This document shows, piece after piece, positions 8,452-16,886 of a stretch of 64,000 nucleotides of DNA. A model generated the notes under the pieces. The model saw nothing but the letters and a program-made list of their open reading frames with translations, made no database searches and had not been told where the DNA came from. The DNA is from JBBPZK01 sp965219175 (GTDB lineage Bacteria > Actinomycetota > Rubrobacteria > Rubrobacterales > Rubrobacteraceae). How positions within the stretch are numbered: the first letter of the stretch is position 1; the number at the start of each line of letters is the position of its first letter. The stretch spans positions 186,001-250,000 of the forward strand of contig CBDCNI010000001.1 in the NCBI GenBank assembly GCA_965219175.1. Reading direction: 5' to 3'. Both the position numbers and the translations under genes were made by a program.

Positions 8452-8461
8452 TACGTACCAA

Positions 8462-8490
8462 ACAATACCACAGCGGTTATTTTCGAGCAA
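8462..8490 (-). promoter_or_regulatory. Predicted promoter of the suyAB operon
   Basis: On the minus strand TTGCTC (8490-8485) and TATTGT (8467-8462) are separated by 17 bp. The -10 hexamer overlaps the distal TACCA half-site series of the adjacent operator. Assignment is by consensus only. Confidence 0.45.
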
Positions 8491-8525
8491 ACGCCTTCGC
8501 CTAACGGAGTTTTCAGTATTTTATC

Positions 8526-8556
8526 TTGACAGAGTACATGACATTGGTATAACCTA
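8526..8556 (+). promoter_or_regulatory. Predicted promoter of the aldehyde dehydrogenase gene with a degenerate operator
   Basis: TTGACA (8526-8531) and TATAAC (8548-8553) are spaced by 16 bp. A degenerate copy of the operator, TTGGTA-T-AACCTA (8544-8556), overlaps the -10 element; the left half is perfect and the right half matches 4 of 6. This suggests the GntR protein controls both divergent units. Confidence 0.6.
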
Positions 8557-8606
8557 AATTTCCATCGCCTGGGGGAGATTATGGGACGAGCGCAGGAGGG
8601 GAACGA

Positions 8607-10094
8607 GTGGATAATGTGAAGAAGTCCATTTTCATTGGTGGGGAGTGGCGGGCAGGAGAATCATCGCGGGAGGTAACGAATCCTGCGAGCGGCGAGGTCG
8701 TCTTGCGGCAGGCTGAGGCGGGTAGAAGCGAGACCAATGATGCAATCGACGCTGCATCGGAGGCTCTCGGTGGTTGGAGCGGGACCTCCGGGTTCGAGCG
8801 GTCGGCGATTCTCGGCCGGGTGGCGGCGCTTCTTTTGGAGCGGGCGGATGAGATAGGCGAGACACTCGCGGTGGAGAGCGGTAAGCTGCTGGCGGAGGCC
8901 ATCGGTGAGGTGCGTTTCTCGGCTGATTACTTTTCGTGGTTCTCCGGGGAGGCGAGGCGGTTGGAGAAGATCTCGGCGGTAGACGGGAGGACTAACGGGC
9001 CGCAGTTGGTGGTCAAGAAGCCGGTCGGCGTGATCGCGAGCCTGACGCCCTGGAACTTTCCGGTCTCGATCCAGGCCCGCAAAATCGCCCCGGCGCTCGC
9101 CACCGGATGCACCGTCGTGGCGCGGCCCAGCGAGCAAGCCCCGAACTCCGTCGTCCAACTCTTCGAGTGTCTGGAGGAAGCGGGAGTGCCGGACGGGGTA
9201 GCAAACCTGGTAACGGGACCAGCTTCGGAGATTACGGAAGTCCTTCTGGAAGACCCACGGGTGAGGCTCGTCAGCTTCACCGGCTCCACGGGCGTCGGGA
9301 AGATGCTCTACGAGAAATCGTCCTCGACGATGAAGAAGCTGGCGTTGGAGCTCGGCGGGTGTGCCCCGTTCATCGTGCTCGAGGACGCGGACCTCGGTGT
9401 CGCCCTGGATCAGGCGATGATAGCCAAGTTCCGCAACTGCGGACAATCATGCGTGGCGGCCAACATCTTCTACGTCCACGAAAACCTGTACGAAGACTTC
9501 GTGGCGGGCCTGGCGAAACGGGTCGCGGGCCTGAAGCTCGGGGACCCGCTGCACGAAGAGACCACGCTCGGGCCGCTCATCAACGCCGGACACCGGGCCA
9601 CCATGGAGGAGCTAAAAGAGCAAGCGCTAGCTTCGGGCTTCGAGTCAGTAGCCGCCGCTGCGCCACCCGGAGAGAACGGAGGCCTTTCACCGGAGTGCTT
9701 CTTCGCACCGGAGGTGCTCGCGACTTCCTCGTACGAGAAGGCCGACCAGAAGCTCTTGCAGACGGAGATCTTCGGTCCGCTCGTCCTGGTAGCCGGGTTC
9801 TCTGACGCGGGACGCCTGGTCCGGGACCTCAACCGCAACCCGCTCGGGCTCGCGGGCTATGTGTTCTCCGGAAGTGCGGCGAAGGCGACGCGGGTGGCGA
9901 CGAGCCTTGAGGTCGGCATCTGCGGCGTCAACGAGGGCGTCGCGAGCGCCGTGAACGTGCCGATGGGCGGCGTAAAAGACAGCGGCCTCGGCCGCGAGGG
10001 AGGACACGCCGGGATTGATGAGTTCCTGGAAGCCCAGTACATCGCCATCAAGGGACCCCCTCTCTCAGCGTGGACAGGCGAGCGAGAGGAGTAA
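8607..10094 (+). CDS. slaB: Aldehyde dehydrogenase, candidate 3-sulfolactaldehyde dehydrogenase (SlaB-like)
   Basis: A 495-residue NAD(P)-dependent aldehyde dehydrogenase of the succinate-semialdehyde type. Visible are TPWNFP near residue 147, FTGSTGVGK (cofactor loop), ELGG with the general-base Glu, NCGQSC with the catalytic Cys, and EIFGPLV. The GTG start at 8607 follows GGAGGGG. It is divergent from suyA and shares the operator region. In sulfoglycolysis, sulfolactaldehyde released by an aldolase is oxidised to (S)-sulfolactate by such an enzyme, which would feed the SlcC/ComC/SuyAB genes opposite. The family assignment is secure; the substrate rests on context. Confidence 0.8.
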   Translation: MDNVKKSIFIGGEWRAGESSREVTNPASGEVVLRQAEAGRSETNDAIDAASEALGGWSGTSGFERSAILGRVAALLLERADEIGETLAVESGKLLAEAIGEVRFSADYFSWFSGEARRLEKISAVDGRTNGPQLVVKKPVGVIASLTPWNFPVSIQARKIAPALATGCTVVARPSEQAPNSVVQLFECLEEAGVPDGVANLVTGPASEITEVLLEDPRVRLVSFTGSTGVGKMLYEKSSSTMKKLALELGGCAPFIVLEDADLGVALDQAMIAKFRNCGQSCVAANIFYVHENLYEDFVAGLAKRVAGLKLGDPLHEETTLGPLINAGHRATMEELKEQALASGFESVAAAAPPGENGGLSPECFFAPEVLATSSYEKADQKLLQTEIFGPLVLVAGFSDAGRLVRDLNRNPLGLAGYVFSGSAAKATRVATSLEVGICGVNEGVASAVNVPMGGVKDSGLGREGGHAGIDEFLEAQYIAIKGPPLSAWTGEREE

Positions 10095-10100
10095 CGGTAC

Positions 10101-11003
10101 ATGAATGGGAGCCACGAGAACGTTATCGGCATCGTCGGTCTCGGGACGATGGGCATGCCTATCGCCATCCGGCTCATCGAGGGTGGCACGAAAGTGTACG
10201 GCTATGACGTTCAGAGAGAGGCGCTGGATTCTTTCGCCGCGGCTGGTGGATCTCCAGTGGAGAGTCCTTCGGAGTTTCCGGCCGAGTGCCGGGTCTTCTT
10301 ACTGCTGCTGCCCAACCCGGAGATCACGAACACAGCGGTTTTCGGCGAAGGTGGGCTCGAGAACGCACTCAAAGAGGACGACGTGGTAGCCAACCTCGGC
10401 ACCATCGGGCCGGACGCGGTCATCGGGCTGGAGAGCGCACTGCGGCCCAGGGGAGTCAAGGTCCTGGACACGCCGATGGGCAAAAGCTCCAGGGAAGCGG
10501 CCGAAGGAACCTTATCCCTGATGGTCTCCGGTGAGGAGGAAACTTACCACGCGCTGCGGCCGCTGTTCGAACGGATCGCGGGCGACATCACCTTCTGCGG
10601 AGAGCTCGGGGTCGCTTCCACTATTAAGGTCGTTAACAACCTCGTCTCCGGGGCGATCCTGGAGGCCGTCGCCGAAGGACTCGTTCTCGGGATGAAAGCG
10701 GGGGCTCCGCTCGGGCTCATGGTCGAGGTCCTCTCCAAGACCGGCGCCGACTCGTGGCACTTACGAAATACCTTCGGAAAGCGGGTGGCGAACCGGGACT
10801 TCGAGCCGGGGTTCTCGGTGGACCTGGAGAGTAAAGACCTCAAGATCGGGCTGGACATGGCCGCGAACCGCCGGATTCCCCTACCGCTTATCGGCCAGGC
10901 TTTCCAGCGCTACGTCGAAGCCCAGGCGGCGGGACTCGGGCCGGAAGACTGGGGAGCGCTCGTCAAGCTCTCGGAGAAAGCCGCCGGGGTTGAGCTAGGC
11001 TAG
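10101..11003 (+). CDS. 3-hydroxyisobutyrate dehydrogenase-family reductase (YihU-like, candidate sulfolactaldehyde reductase)
   Basis: A 300-residue beta-hydroxyacid dehydrogenase. The cofactor motif GIVGLGTMGMPIA opens the protein; DTPMGKSSREAAEGTLSL is the substrate loop; KVVNNLVSG carries the catalytic Lys; and the C-terminal KDLKIGLDMA ... DWGALVKL pattern is much like the E. coli sulfolactaldehyde reductase YihU. Where YihU has Arg in the substrate loop this protein has Lys (MGKSS). It follows the aldehyde dehydrogenase gene by 6 bp. It may reduce sulfolactaldehyde to dihydroxypropanesulfonate as an overflow route or act on the reverse reaction; tartronate-semialdehyde or hydroxyisobutyrate enzymes are alternatives. 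Confidence 0.72.
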   Translation: MNGSHENVIGIVGLGTMGMPIAIRLIEGGTKVYGYDVQREALDSFAAAGGSPVESPSEFPAECRVFLLLLPNPEITNTAVFGEGGLENALKEDDVVANLGTIGPDAVIGLESALRPRGVKVLDTPMGKSSREAAEGTLSLMVSGEEETYHALRPLFERIAGDITFCGELGVASTIKVVNNLVSGAILEAVAEGLVLGMKAGAPLGLMVEVLSKTGADSWHLRNTFGKRVANRDFEPGFSVDLESKDLKIGLDMAANRRIPLPLIGQAFQRYVEAQAAGLGPEDWGALVKLSEKAAGVELG

Positions 11004-11050
11004 AGTAGCATTCGGCATTATATGGTGGAGCCATGTTTTAGAGCCAGTAG

Positions 11051-11086
11051 TCCTGGAAGGTACGACCGTAGACGTACCTTCCAGGA
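11051..11086. terminator. Strong hairpin between convergent genes, probable bidirectional terminator
   Basis: TCCTGGAAGGTACG (11051-11064) is exactly complementary to 11073-11086, leaving an 8-base loop. The 14-bp stem lies between the ends of the plus-strand reductase gene and the minus-strand PRC-barrel gene. There is no strong T-tract on either side, so termination is inferred from position and stem strength. Confidence 0.6.
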
Positions 11087-11204
11087 TATAGTGGTTCTTA
11101 CTTTACGGAGTTCGGGACGATCGCCTTTCGCTCCAGGCCGAAGAATTATGCTCTCGCTCGCTTCCATCCGCGCCGTTTCTGTTCTCGTTGCGGTTTTCGG
11201 AGCT

Positions 11205-12212
11205 CTAGCGGCTGCGACGGTCGGTCTCGTCGTCTATCTCTATCTCCTCCTTGCGCACGTCTGCCTCGATGATCTCTTCTTCCTCCACCACGTTTTTGCG
11301 GATGCGCAACTCCTCTTTGACCACCGGCCGCTTCTCGACGATCACCTCTTCCTCGACGACCGGCATCCTTATTTCATCCTCGCCGATCTCACCCTCGGAG
11401 GCTGTTCTCTCGTTCACAGACACCCGGTCCACGCTTACTTCTTCGTGCCTCTTCGGGACCCGCAGCCGTTCGCGATCCGTGCGCACGCGCTTGCGGACGT
11501 TGACGCTACCAGCCCTACGCTCGCGGGTACCGGCCCGAAGCTCCTCCTCGCTCCTCTGCACCCGCAACTCGTTCTCGTCTTCGAGGTCCCGGCCTCGCCC
11601 GCGCGTGTCTTCTTCATGATCTCGGGAAGCTGTAGGCTCGTAGGAAGCTTCTCTCTCACGCTCAGTGTATTCCGGGGTCGCGCGACGCGCGACGTCGCCG
11701 GTATCTCTACGCTCTTCGTAGTCGTAGACTTCCTCTGAACGCTCGCCCGAGCGTTCGCCCGGCTCCAGGTCCACGCGGTCCCGTTCGTATCTTCCTCCGG
11801 CGGCGGCTCCGGTCTCGTAGTCTTCGTCCCGGTAGTAGGAACCGTAAGACCCCCTCTCGGTGGAGGTGCCATGGGATTCGAGTCCGTAGTAGTCGCGGAT
11901 CTCCCGCTCGAAATCCGACGTTATCTCGTCGTCGTTGTCGAACGTCGGCCCTTCCTGGACATGGTCCTTGTCTGAGGCCACTTCCATGAGCTCCCGCTCG
12001 TCGTTGACCCTGATGAGGTCCATCGGGATCAGGGTAGTCCTGGTGCCGAGAAAACCCATCTTTACACCCACGTACTCCGGACTATCCGTCTCGTCCACGA
12101 AAAGGTCGTCTACCTTGCCGATCTTCTCGTAGTGATGGTCGTAGACCTGATAACCAGTGTACCGGTCCTCGACCTCCGTGAAACGGTCGCCCCGCTGCTC
12201 GTGATCCGCCAC
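11205..12212 (-). CDS. PRC-barrel and DUF2382 (YsnF/AvaK-type) stress-associated protein
   Basis: A 335-residue protein. A PRC-barrel domain (about residues 10-80, YTGYQVYDHHYEKIGKVDDLF) is followed by a long charged, Arg/Glu/Tyr-rich linker of roughly 130 residues and a C-terminal DUF2382 domain with repeats such as RKRVRTDRE, MPVVEEEVIVEKRPVV and RIRKNVVEEE. Such proteins are common in desiccation- and radiation-tolerant bacteria, but their biochemical role is unknown. The GTG start at 12212 follows AAGGAG and fits the usual N-terminus; earlier in-frame sequence is not family-like. It is monocistronic and divergent from a methyltransferase gene. Confidence 0.82.
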   Translation of the reverse strand: MADHEQRGDRFTEVEDRYTGYQVYDHHYEKIGKVDDLFVDETDSPEYVGVKMGFLGTRTTLIPMDLIRVNDERELMEVASDKDHVQEGPTFDNDDEITSDFEREIRDYYGLESHGTSTERGSYGSYYRDEDYETGAAAGGRYERDRVDLEPGERSGERSEEVYDYEERRDTGDVARRATPEYTEREREASYEPTASRDHEEDTRGRGRDLEDENELRVQRSEEELRAGTRERRAGSVNVRKRVRTDRERLRVPKRHEEVSVDRVSVNERTASEGEIGEDEIRMPVVEEEVIVEKRPVVKEELRIRKNVVEEEEIIEADVRKEEIEIDDETDRRSR

Positions 12213-12429
12213 TCTCGCTCCTTCTCTAGAAGTGCCTACCCAAGAACCAACGCCCTCGGCCCTCCTGCCCACCAAACCGCGCCGGGCTAAGGCCAGACGG
12301 CTTATGGCTCATACCTTCGAGGTGAGAGGAAATGTACCCTCCACGACAGCCTCCAAACCAGGAGGAGATTTCGAGCCTCGCAGAATATATAGTCGTCTAC
12401 GGAAGTTTCGCTCCTTGGAGGTGAGCGCG

Positions 12430-13053
12430 GTGGGCTACGAGCAACTTCAGCAGATGTATGCCGGAGATGAATACTACTGGGGACGCGAACCGAACGACCT
12501 CGCCCGGCGGAGCCTGGAACTCTTGCCTCCGAATGCTAGCGACGGCCTGCGCGCGGTAGACATCGGGGCCGGAGAGGGACGCGACGCGGTGCTCTTCGCG
12601 GTACACGGGCTCGAGACGCTGGCTATAGACCTGGCGCCCAACGGACTCCGAAAGGCGGTTCGGCTCGCCCGCGAAAAGGGAGTAGACCTTCGTGTGGATC
12701 AGGTAGACGTAAACACGCTCTCCCTGCCTGGAACATTCGACCTCATCTACTCTATAGGTACGATCCAGTACGTCGAGCCCGCAAGCCGCCGGGCCTGGTT
12801 CGACCATCTCAAGGAACACACCGCCGCCGGAGGAATAAACGCTCTCTTCGCCTTCGTAGACGACCCGGAACTCTCGTCCGCGCCGGACTGGGGGACGGAC
12901 GAGTATCTCTACGCCCCCGGAGAACTCCGAGACTACTACGCGGAATGGAGCATCCTATACTCGCGCAGTTTCACCTTCGACGACGATTCCGGGGGAGCCC
13001 CCCACCGACACGCGGCCGAAGAGTACGTCTTCGTCAAACCTCCGGCGGAGTAG
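12430..13053 (+). CDS. Class I SAM-dependent methyltransferase (TehB-like)
   Basis: About 207 residues from the chosen GTG at 12430, which follows GGAGG at a sensible distance; the open frame extends back to 12232 but the extra residues are not family-like. The SAM-binding motif I is VDIGAGEGRDAV, followed by an acidic residue ending strand 2 (LAIDLAPNG) and the YSIGTIQYV segment. The N-terminal YYWGREPN is typical of TehB-like small-molecule methyltransferases. Substrate unknown. It is flanked by divergent and convergent genes, so no operon hints. Confidence 0.75.
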   Translation: MGYEQLQQMYAGDEYYWGREPNDLARRSLELLPPNASDGLRAVDIGAGEGRDAVLFAVHGLETLAIDLAPNGLRKAVRLAREKGVDLRVDQVDVNTLSLPGTFDLIYSIGTIQYVEPASRRAWFDHLKEHTAAGGINALFAFVDDPELSSAPDWGTDEYLYAPGELRDYYAEWSILYSRSFTFDDDSGGAPHRHAAEEYVFVKPPAE

Positions 13054-13080
13054 AAGAGCTACCCGCCTGGCCTGACAGGC

Positions 13081-15072
13081 CTAAGAGCCGCCGGTCTTTC
13101 CGCGGGAGGGTTGCACCGGAGCTACCTGAACCTCCGGGACCACCACCTTTGGGACCTTCACGGGCGCTACGTTCACAACGCCGGGCTGTGCGGAGCCCCC
13201 AGCGGAGGGGCTGGAAGGACTAGCTTGTCCGCCCGGCGTGGCAGGCGCAGTTGGCGTAGGCGGCGGTGTCTGCGACTGAGGAGGAGGCGCGACAGTGGTC
13301 GTTGGCGGCGTGTTCGGGACCGCAGGCGCGGCCGAAGAGGGGACGGTAGTCGTCTGAGGTTGCGGGGCAGGAGGAGCAGGAGTCGCCGCCGGAGCGGGAG
13401 CCTGTTGGGCGGGCTGCGGCGTCGGGACCGGCTGCGGCGCGGGCTGTGTCGTGGGCGTCGGAACAGGAGCTTGGCTTGCAGAGGCCGGGGGCTGCGTTTG
13501 TTCGGTGGTGGTCTGCTGTACGGGCTCCGGGGCAGATGGTGCTTGGGCGGATGCCTTTGGTTCTTGCGGCTGCTGTTTGCGCCCGGAGCTTACGGTGACG
13601 CCTACGGCCCCGCCTTTCTTTACTTTCTTGCCAGACTCAACGCCCTGTTCGATGACATCGCCTTTCTGAACGGAGTCGCTGTACGCTTCTTTCTTCTCGC
13701 CGAGCTTCAGGTTGGCTTCCTTCAATTTCTTCTCGGCTCCGTTCAGAGAGAGACCTTTGAGAGCAGGCACCTCGACCATCAGCGGTCCTTTACCGACGAT
13801 CAGGGAGACTGCCGAGCCACGCTCGGCTTTCTTTCCTTCTCCCGGTTTTAGAGAAAGAACCCGTCCTTTCTCCTTATCCTTGCTCTCTCTTTCCTCCACT
13901 TTCACTTTGAAGCCCATCTCGCGGAGTGCGCTTTCAGCGGCTTCTTTCTTGTCACCGACGACTTTCGGCACGATCAGGGTTGCCTTCGGCTGTTCTTTCG
14001 CCAAACCCCCGGAAACTTTATAGAGGTTGTTGAAGCTACCGGACCCGCCGAACGCGGTGATCAGGGAGGCAACCGCCAGCAAGACGAGGGCCACCGGCAA
14101 GAGCCACCTGAGCCTCCTTCGCCCCCAGAAGACGGGGCGGTTGTTCTGTCGAGGAGGCGGCGCAATGGATGGAATGGAGAGTACCTTACCCGCGCGTCCC
14201 CTCGGAACAGTCGATTTGCTTTTTGGGGGCGACGAGAGGGCGGTCGGAGAGAGGTCCCGGCGCACCCGCCGGAGGTCCTCCGCGAGTTCTCCCGCGTCGG
14301 CGTAACGGTCTTCCGGGTCTTTTGCGAGCAGCTTCACCACCACGGCGTCCATGCCTTTTGGCACTTCCGGGTTGGCGTCTCGCGGAGACGCGGGCGGATC
14401 GGAGACGTGTTTCAGGGCGACGGCTATGGGGCTCTCCGCTTCGTAGGGTGCGACGCCGGTCAGCATCTCGTAGAGCACGACCCCGAGGGCGTAGAGGTCG
14501 CTGGCCGGTCCCGTCGGCTCTCCTTTGGCCTGTTCCGGGGAGAGGTAGTGGGCGGTCCCGAGGATAAAGCTCGTCCCGGTCATGGATGCTTGCGAGACGG
14601 CCCGCGCTATCCCGAAGTCGACCACCTTCACCTCTCCCGATTCGGTCAGGAGGATGTTGTGGGGCTTTATGTCCCGGTGGATCACACCACCCGAGTGGGC
14701 CGCCTCCAGGGCTTCGGAGACCTGGATACCCACGTCTGCCGCCTCCCGGTAGCCTAGCAGTCCTTCGCCGACGATCCGCTCCTTGAGCGTACCGCCGCTT
14801 ACGTGCTCCATCGCTATGTAGTAAGTGCCGTCTCCGGCACGCCCCTGATCGTAGACGGAGACGATGTTCGGGTGAGAGAGCGCGGCGACGCTCCGGGCCT
14901 CGCGCCTGAAGCGCTCCACGAACTCCTCACTCTCCGCGAGCCTCTCCCACAAAATCTTCAAGGCCACTTCCCGACCCAGGACCTCGTCTTGGGCCAGGTA
15001 AACCTGACCCATACCTCCACTGCCGAGCGGGTGCGAGACGTTGTACCGTCCATCTACTATGGTCTGCTGCAT
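13081..15072 (-). CDS. Membrane Ser/Thr protein kinase with two PASTA domains (PknB-like)
   Basis: A 663-residue receptor-like kinase. The kinase domain (about 9-275) has GSGGMG, the Lys in VALKIL, HRDIKPHN, DFG and SPEQA, so all catalytic residues are present. A juxtamembrane stretch leads to one membrane helix near residues 328-347 (LLPVALVLLAVASLITAF). Outside are two PASTA repeats (starting VPKVVGD and VPALKGL), a module that binds muropeptides or lipid II in PknB and PrkC. The last 160 residues are very rich in Pro, Gln, Thr and Ala, probably an extended wall-spanning tail; a final short motif (VPKVVVPEVQV) resembles a PASTA start. It should sense wall state and phosphorylate division or wall-synthesis proteins. 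Confidence 0.93.
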   Translation of the reverse strand: MQQTIVDGRYNVSHPLGSGGMGQVYLAQDEVLGREVALKILWERLAESEEFVERFRREARSVAALSHPNIVSVYDQGRAGDGTYYIAMEHVSGGTLKERIVGEGLLGYREAADVGIQVSEALEAAHSGGVIHRDIKPHNILLTESGEVKVVDFGIARAVSQASMTGTSFILGTAHYLSPEQAKGEPTGPASDLYALGVVLYEMLTGVAPYEAESPIAVALKHVSDPPASPRDANPEVPKGMDAVVVKLLAKDPEDRYADAGELAEDLRRVRRDLSPTALSSPPKSKSTVPRGRAGKVLSIPSIAPPPRQNNRPVFWGRRRLRWLLPVALVLLAVASLITAFGGSGSFNNLYKVSGGLAKEQPKATLIVPKVVGDKKEAAESALREMGFKVKVEERESKDKEKGRVLSLKPGEGKKAERGSAVSLIVGKGPLMVEVPALKGLSLNGAEKKLKEANLKLGEKKEAYSDSVQKGDVIEQGVESGKKVKKGGAVGVTVSSGRKQQPQEPKASAQAPSAPEPVQQTTTEQTQPPASASQAPVPTPTTQPAPQPVPTPQPAQQAPAPAATPAPPAPQPQTTTVPSSAAPAVPNTPPTTTVAPPPQSQTPPPTPTAPATPGGQASPSSPSAGGSAQPGVVNVAPVKVPKVVVPEVQVAPVQPSRGKTGGS

Positions 15073-15281
15073 GCTACCGTCTATACCCCTTATCGGTGGA
15101 CGTTGAACCTGCTTCTCTTACCGATACGACGCCCCCCGCAAAACGCCCGGTTACACTTCCCAGATGGCACTCGTGGTGTCACCGTGCGTCTGCCAATCTC
15201 TTGATTGTACGATACTCGGATGTTTGGGGATCATCGCCGGGGACAGTATTTACGAGATACGAGAGATATTAGTGGAGATAT

Positions 15282-16832
15282 TTAGCGGCGGATGCTCGGG
15301 CCTACGCGCTTCATGGCGGCCCGGAAGTCGTAGAAGGTAACGGAGAGCGCGTCTAGCTGGTGGGAGCTTATCCTGCGTTCGAGGTCTCCGAGGTTCAGGG
15401 AGCGGCGCATGCAGACGAGGGCCGCCTCGCGGCAGAGGGCTTCGAGGTCGGCGCCGGAGTAATCGCGGGTCGAGGCGGCGATCTGATCTAGTTCCAGGTT
15501 CGAAGCGGTCGGCATGCCTTTAGCGTGGATTTTCAATATGTGCAACCGCGCCTCGGCGTCGGGCAGCCCTATCTCGATCTCGTGGTCGAAGCGGCCGGGC
15601 CGCCTCAATGCCGGGTCGAGGGCCGTCGGCCGGTTGGTGGTCGCGATGACGCACACTTTCCCGAGGTCGTTCAAACCGTCCATCAGCGAGAGTAGCTGGG
15701 AGACGAGGGTCGCCTCGAAGCTCTCGCTCATCGTGTCGCGCGAGGAGGCGAAGGAGTCTATCTCGTCGAAGAGGATGATGGCCGGCGACTTGGCCCGCGC
15801 CTCCGTGAAGAGCCCCCTCAAACGGGCCTCGCTCTGTCCCCAATACTTGTCCAGCACCTCCGGCCCTGAGACTGCTATAAAGTGGGCGCCGCACTCGCGG
15901 GCGACGGCCCGCGCGAGAAGCGTCTTTCCGGTTCCAGGCGGACCGTAGAACAGGATTCCCTTGTGAGGGCGGATGCTCAGGCGGTCGAAGATCTCCGGGT
16001 GTGTGATCGGCAACTCCACCGCTTCCCTGACGAGCGCTATCGTCTCTCGCATCCCGCCGACGTCCTCGTAGCGGGTCTCCGGAACATTTCGGGTCCCCGT
16101 GGTTCCGCCGGTCACCGCCACACCCGCGCTCCCGTTCCGGACGTTCCTCGTCAGACGCTCTATTAGTCCTTCGCGCTTATCCGGGAGTGGTTTCTTCTCG
16201 GGGGCGTCGGCGTTTTGGGTCTTGCTCACGGTCCACTCCGCGAGCGGGCCGTTCTCTCTGTAGCGCCAGTTCTCGTCGCGGCCGGGGTCTATCTTCTCCG
16301 GGAGACGCGCGACTATCTCGGCGGTCGCGTCGAGGTCCAGGATCGGACACCGCGCGCAAGGCCCGAGGTCCGAGAGTACGCGGTCGGTGATCTCATCTTT
16401 GTCCACCCCGAAAACGCCGTCCTCACCCATCCGTCCCGAAGCGTACCAGGAACTTCTGGTGAGATGGTCGTTGTCGTATACCCGGACCTGCCGACAAGGA
16501 AAGAGCTGTTTACTCTCCAGCGAACGCGGCGTACACCAATCCCTAGCCGAAGTCCCGGAGCGCTGCTTCCTAAGAAAGCACTTCAAGCCTTCGAACAACT
16601 CTTCCGCCGGAACAACCTTCCCCTCCGCCTCGTACTCGGCGGCCCGCTCCCCACGCAACAGCCGGGAGAAATCGTCCAGAGGACGCCAGTCGGTCGGGAG
16701 GTCCAGATCAACCGCGACCCTGGACGAACCGTTTCGTCCCTCGACCCGGTAGCTCGGATGGCTGCCCGCTACAGCGGACGCCCGCCCGAGGAGACCGTCG
16801 GCGCTTAGAGGAAAACTGACTCGAAGATTCAT
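15282..16832 (-). CDS. AAA+ ATPase of the Cdc48/VCP-like type with a cysteine-containing N-terminal region
   Basis: A 516-residue protein with a single C-terminal AAA module: Walker A GPPGTGKT, Walker B ILFDEID, sensor ATTNRP, arginine finger RRPGRFD, and the linker YEDVGGM typical of the classical AAA clade (Cdc48, FtsH, proteasomal ATPases). There is no peptidase motif or second ring. The first 230 residues are not recognisable but carry five cysteines, including C-x12-C (WCTPRS to FPCRQ) and CARC, possibly a metal site. It is not Mpa/ARC, since the coiled-coil start is missing. Likely a remodelling ATPase whose client is unknown. Confidence 0.82.
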   Translation of the reverse strand: MNLRVSFPLSADGLLGRASAVAGSHPSYRVEGRNGSSRVAVDLDLPTDWRPLDDFSRLLRGERAAEYEAEGKVVPAEELFEGLKCFLRKQRSGTSARDWCTPRSLESKQLFPCRQVRVYDNDHLTRSSWYASGRMGEDGVFGVDKDEITDRVLSDLGPCARCPILDLDATAEIVARLPEKIDPGRDENWRYRENGPLAEWTVSKTQNADAPEKKPLPDKREGLIERLTRNVRNGSAGVAVTGGTTGTRNVPETRYEDVGGMRETIALVREAVELPITHPEIFDRLSIRPHKGILFYGPPGTGKTLLARAVARECGAHFIAVSGPEVLDKYWGQSEARLRGLFTEARAKSPAIILFDEIDSFASSRDTMSESFEATLVSQLLSLMDGLNDLGKVCVIATTNRPTALDPALRRPGRFDHEIEIGLPDAEARLHILKIHAKGMPTASNLELDQIAASTRDYSGADLEALCREAALVCMRRSLNLGDLERRISSHQLDALSVTFYDFRAAMKRVGPSIRR

Positions 16833-16886
16833 AGCCGGCAGATTCTAACCCACGCCGCACCCGGCCGTCGCGGCCCGTGAGAAAAT

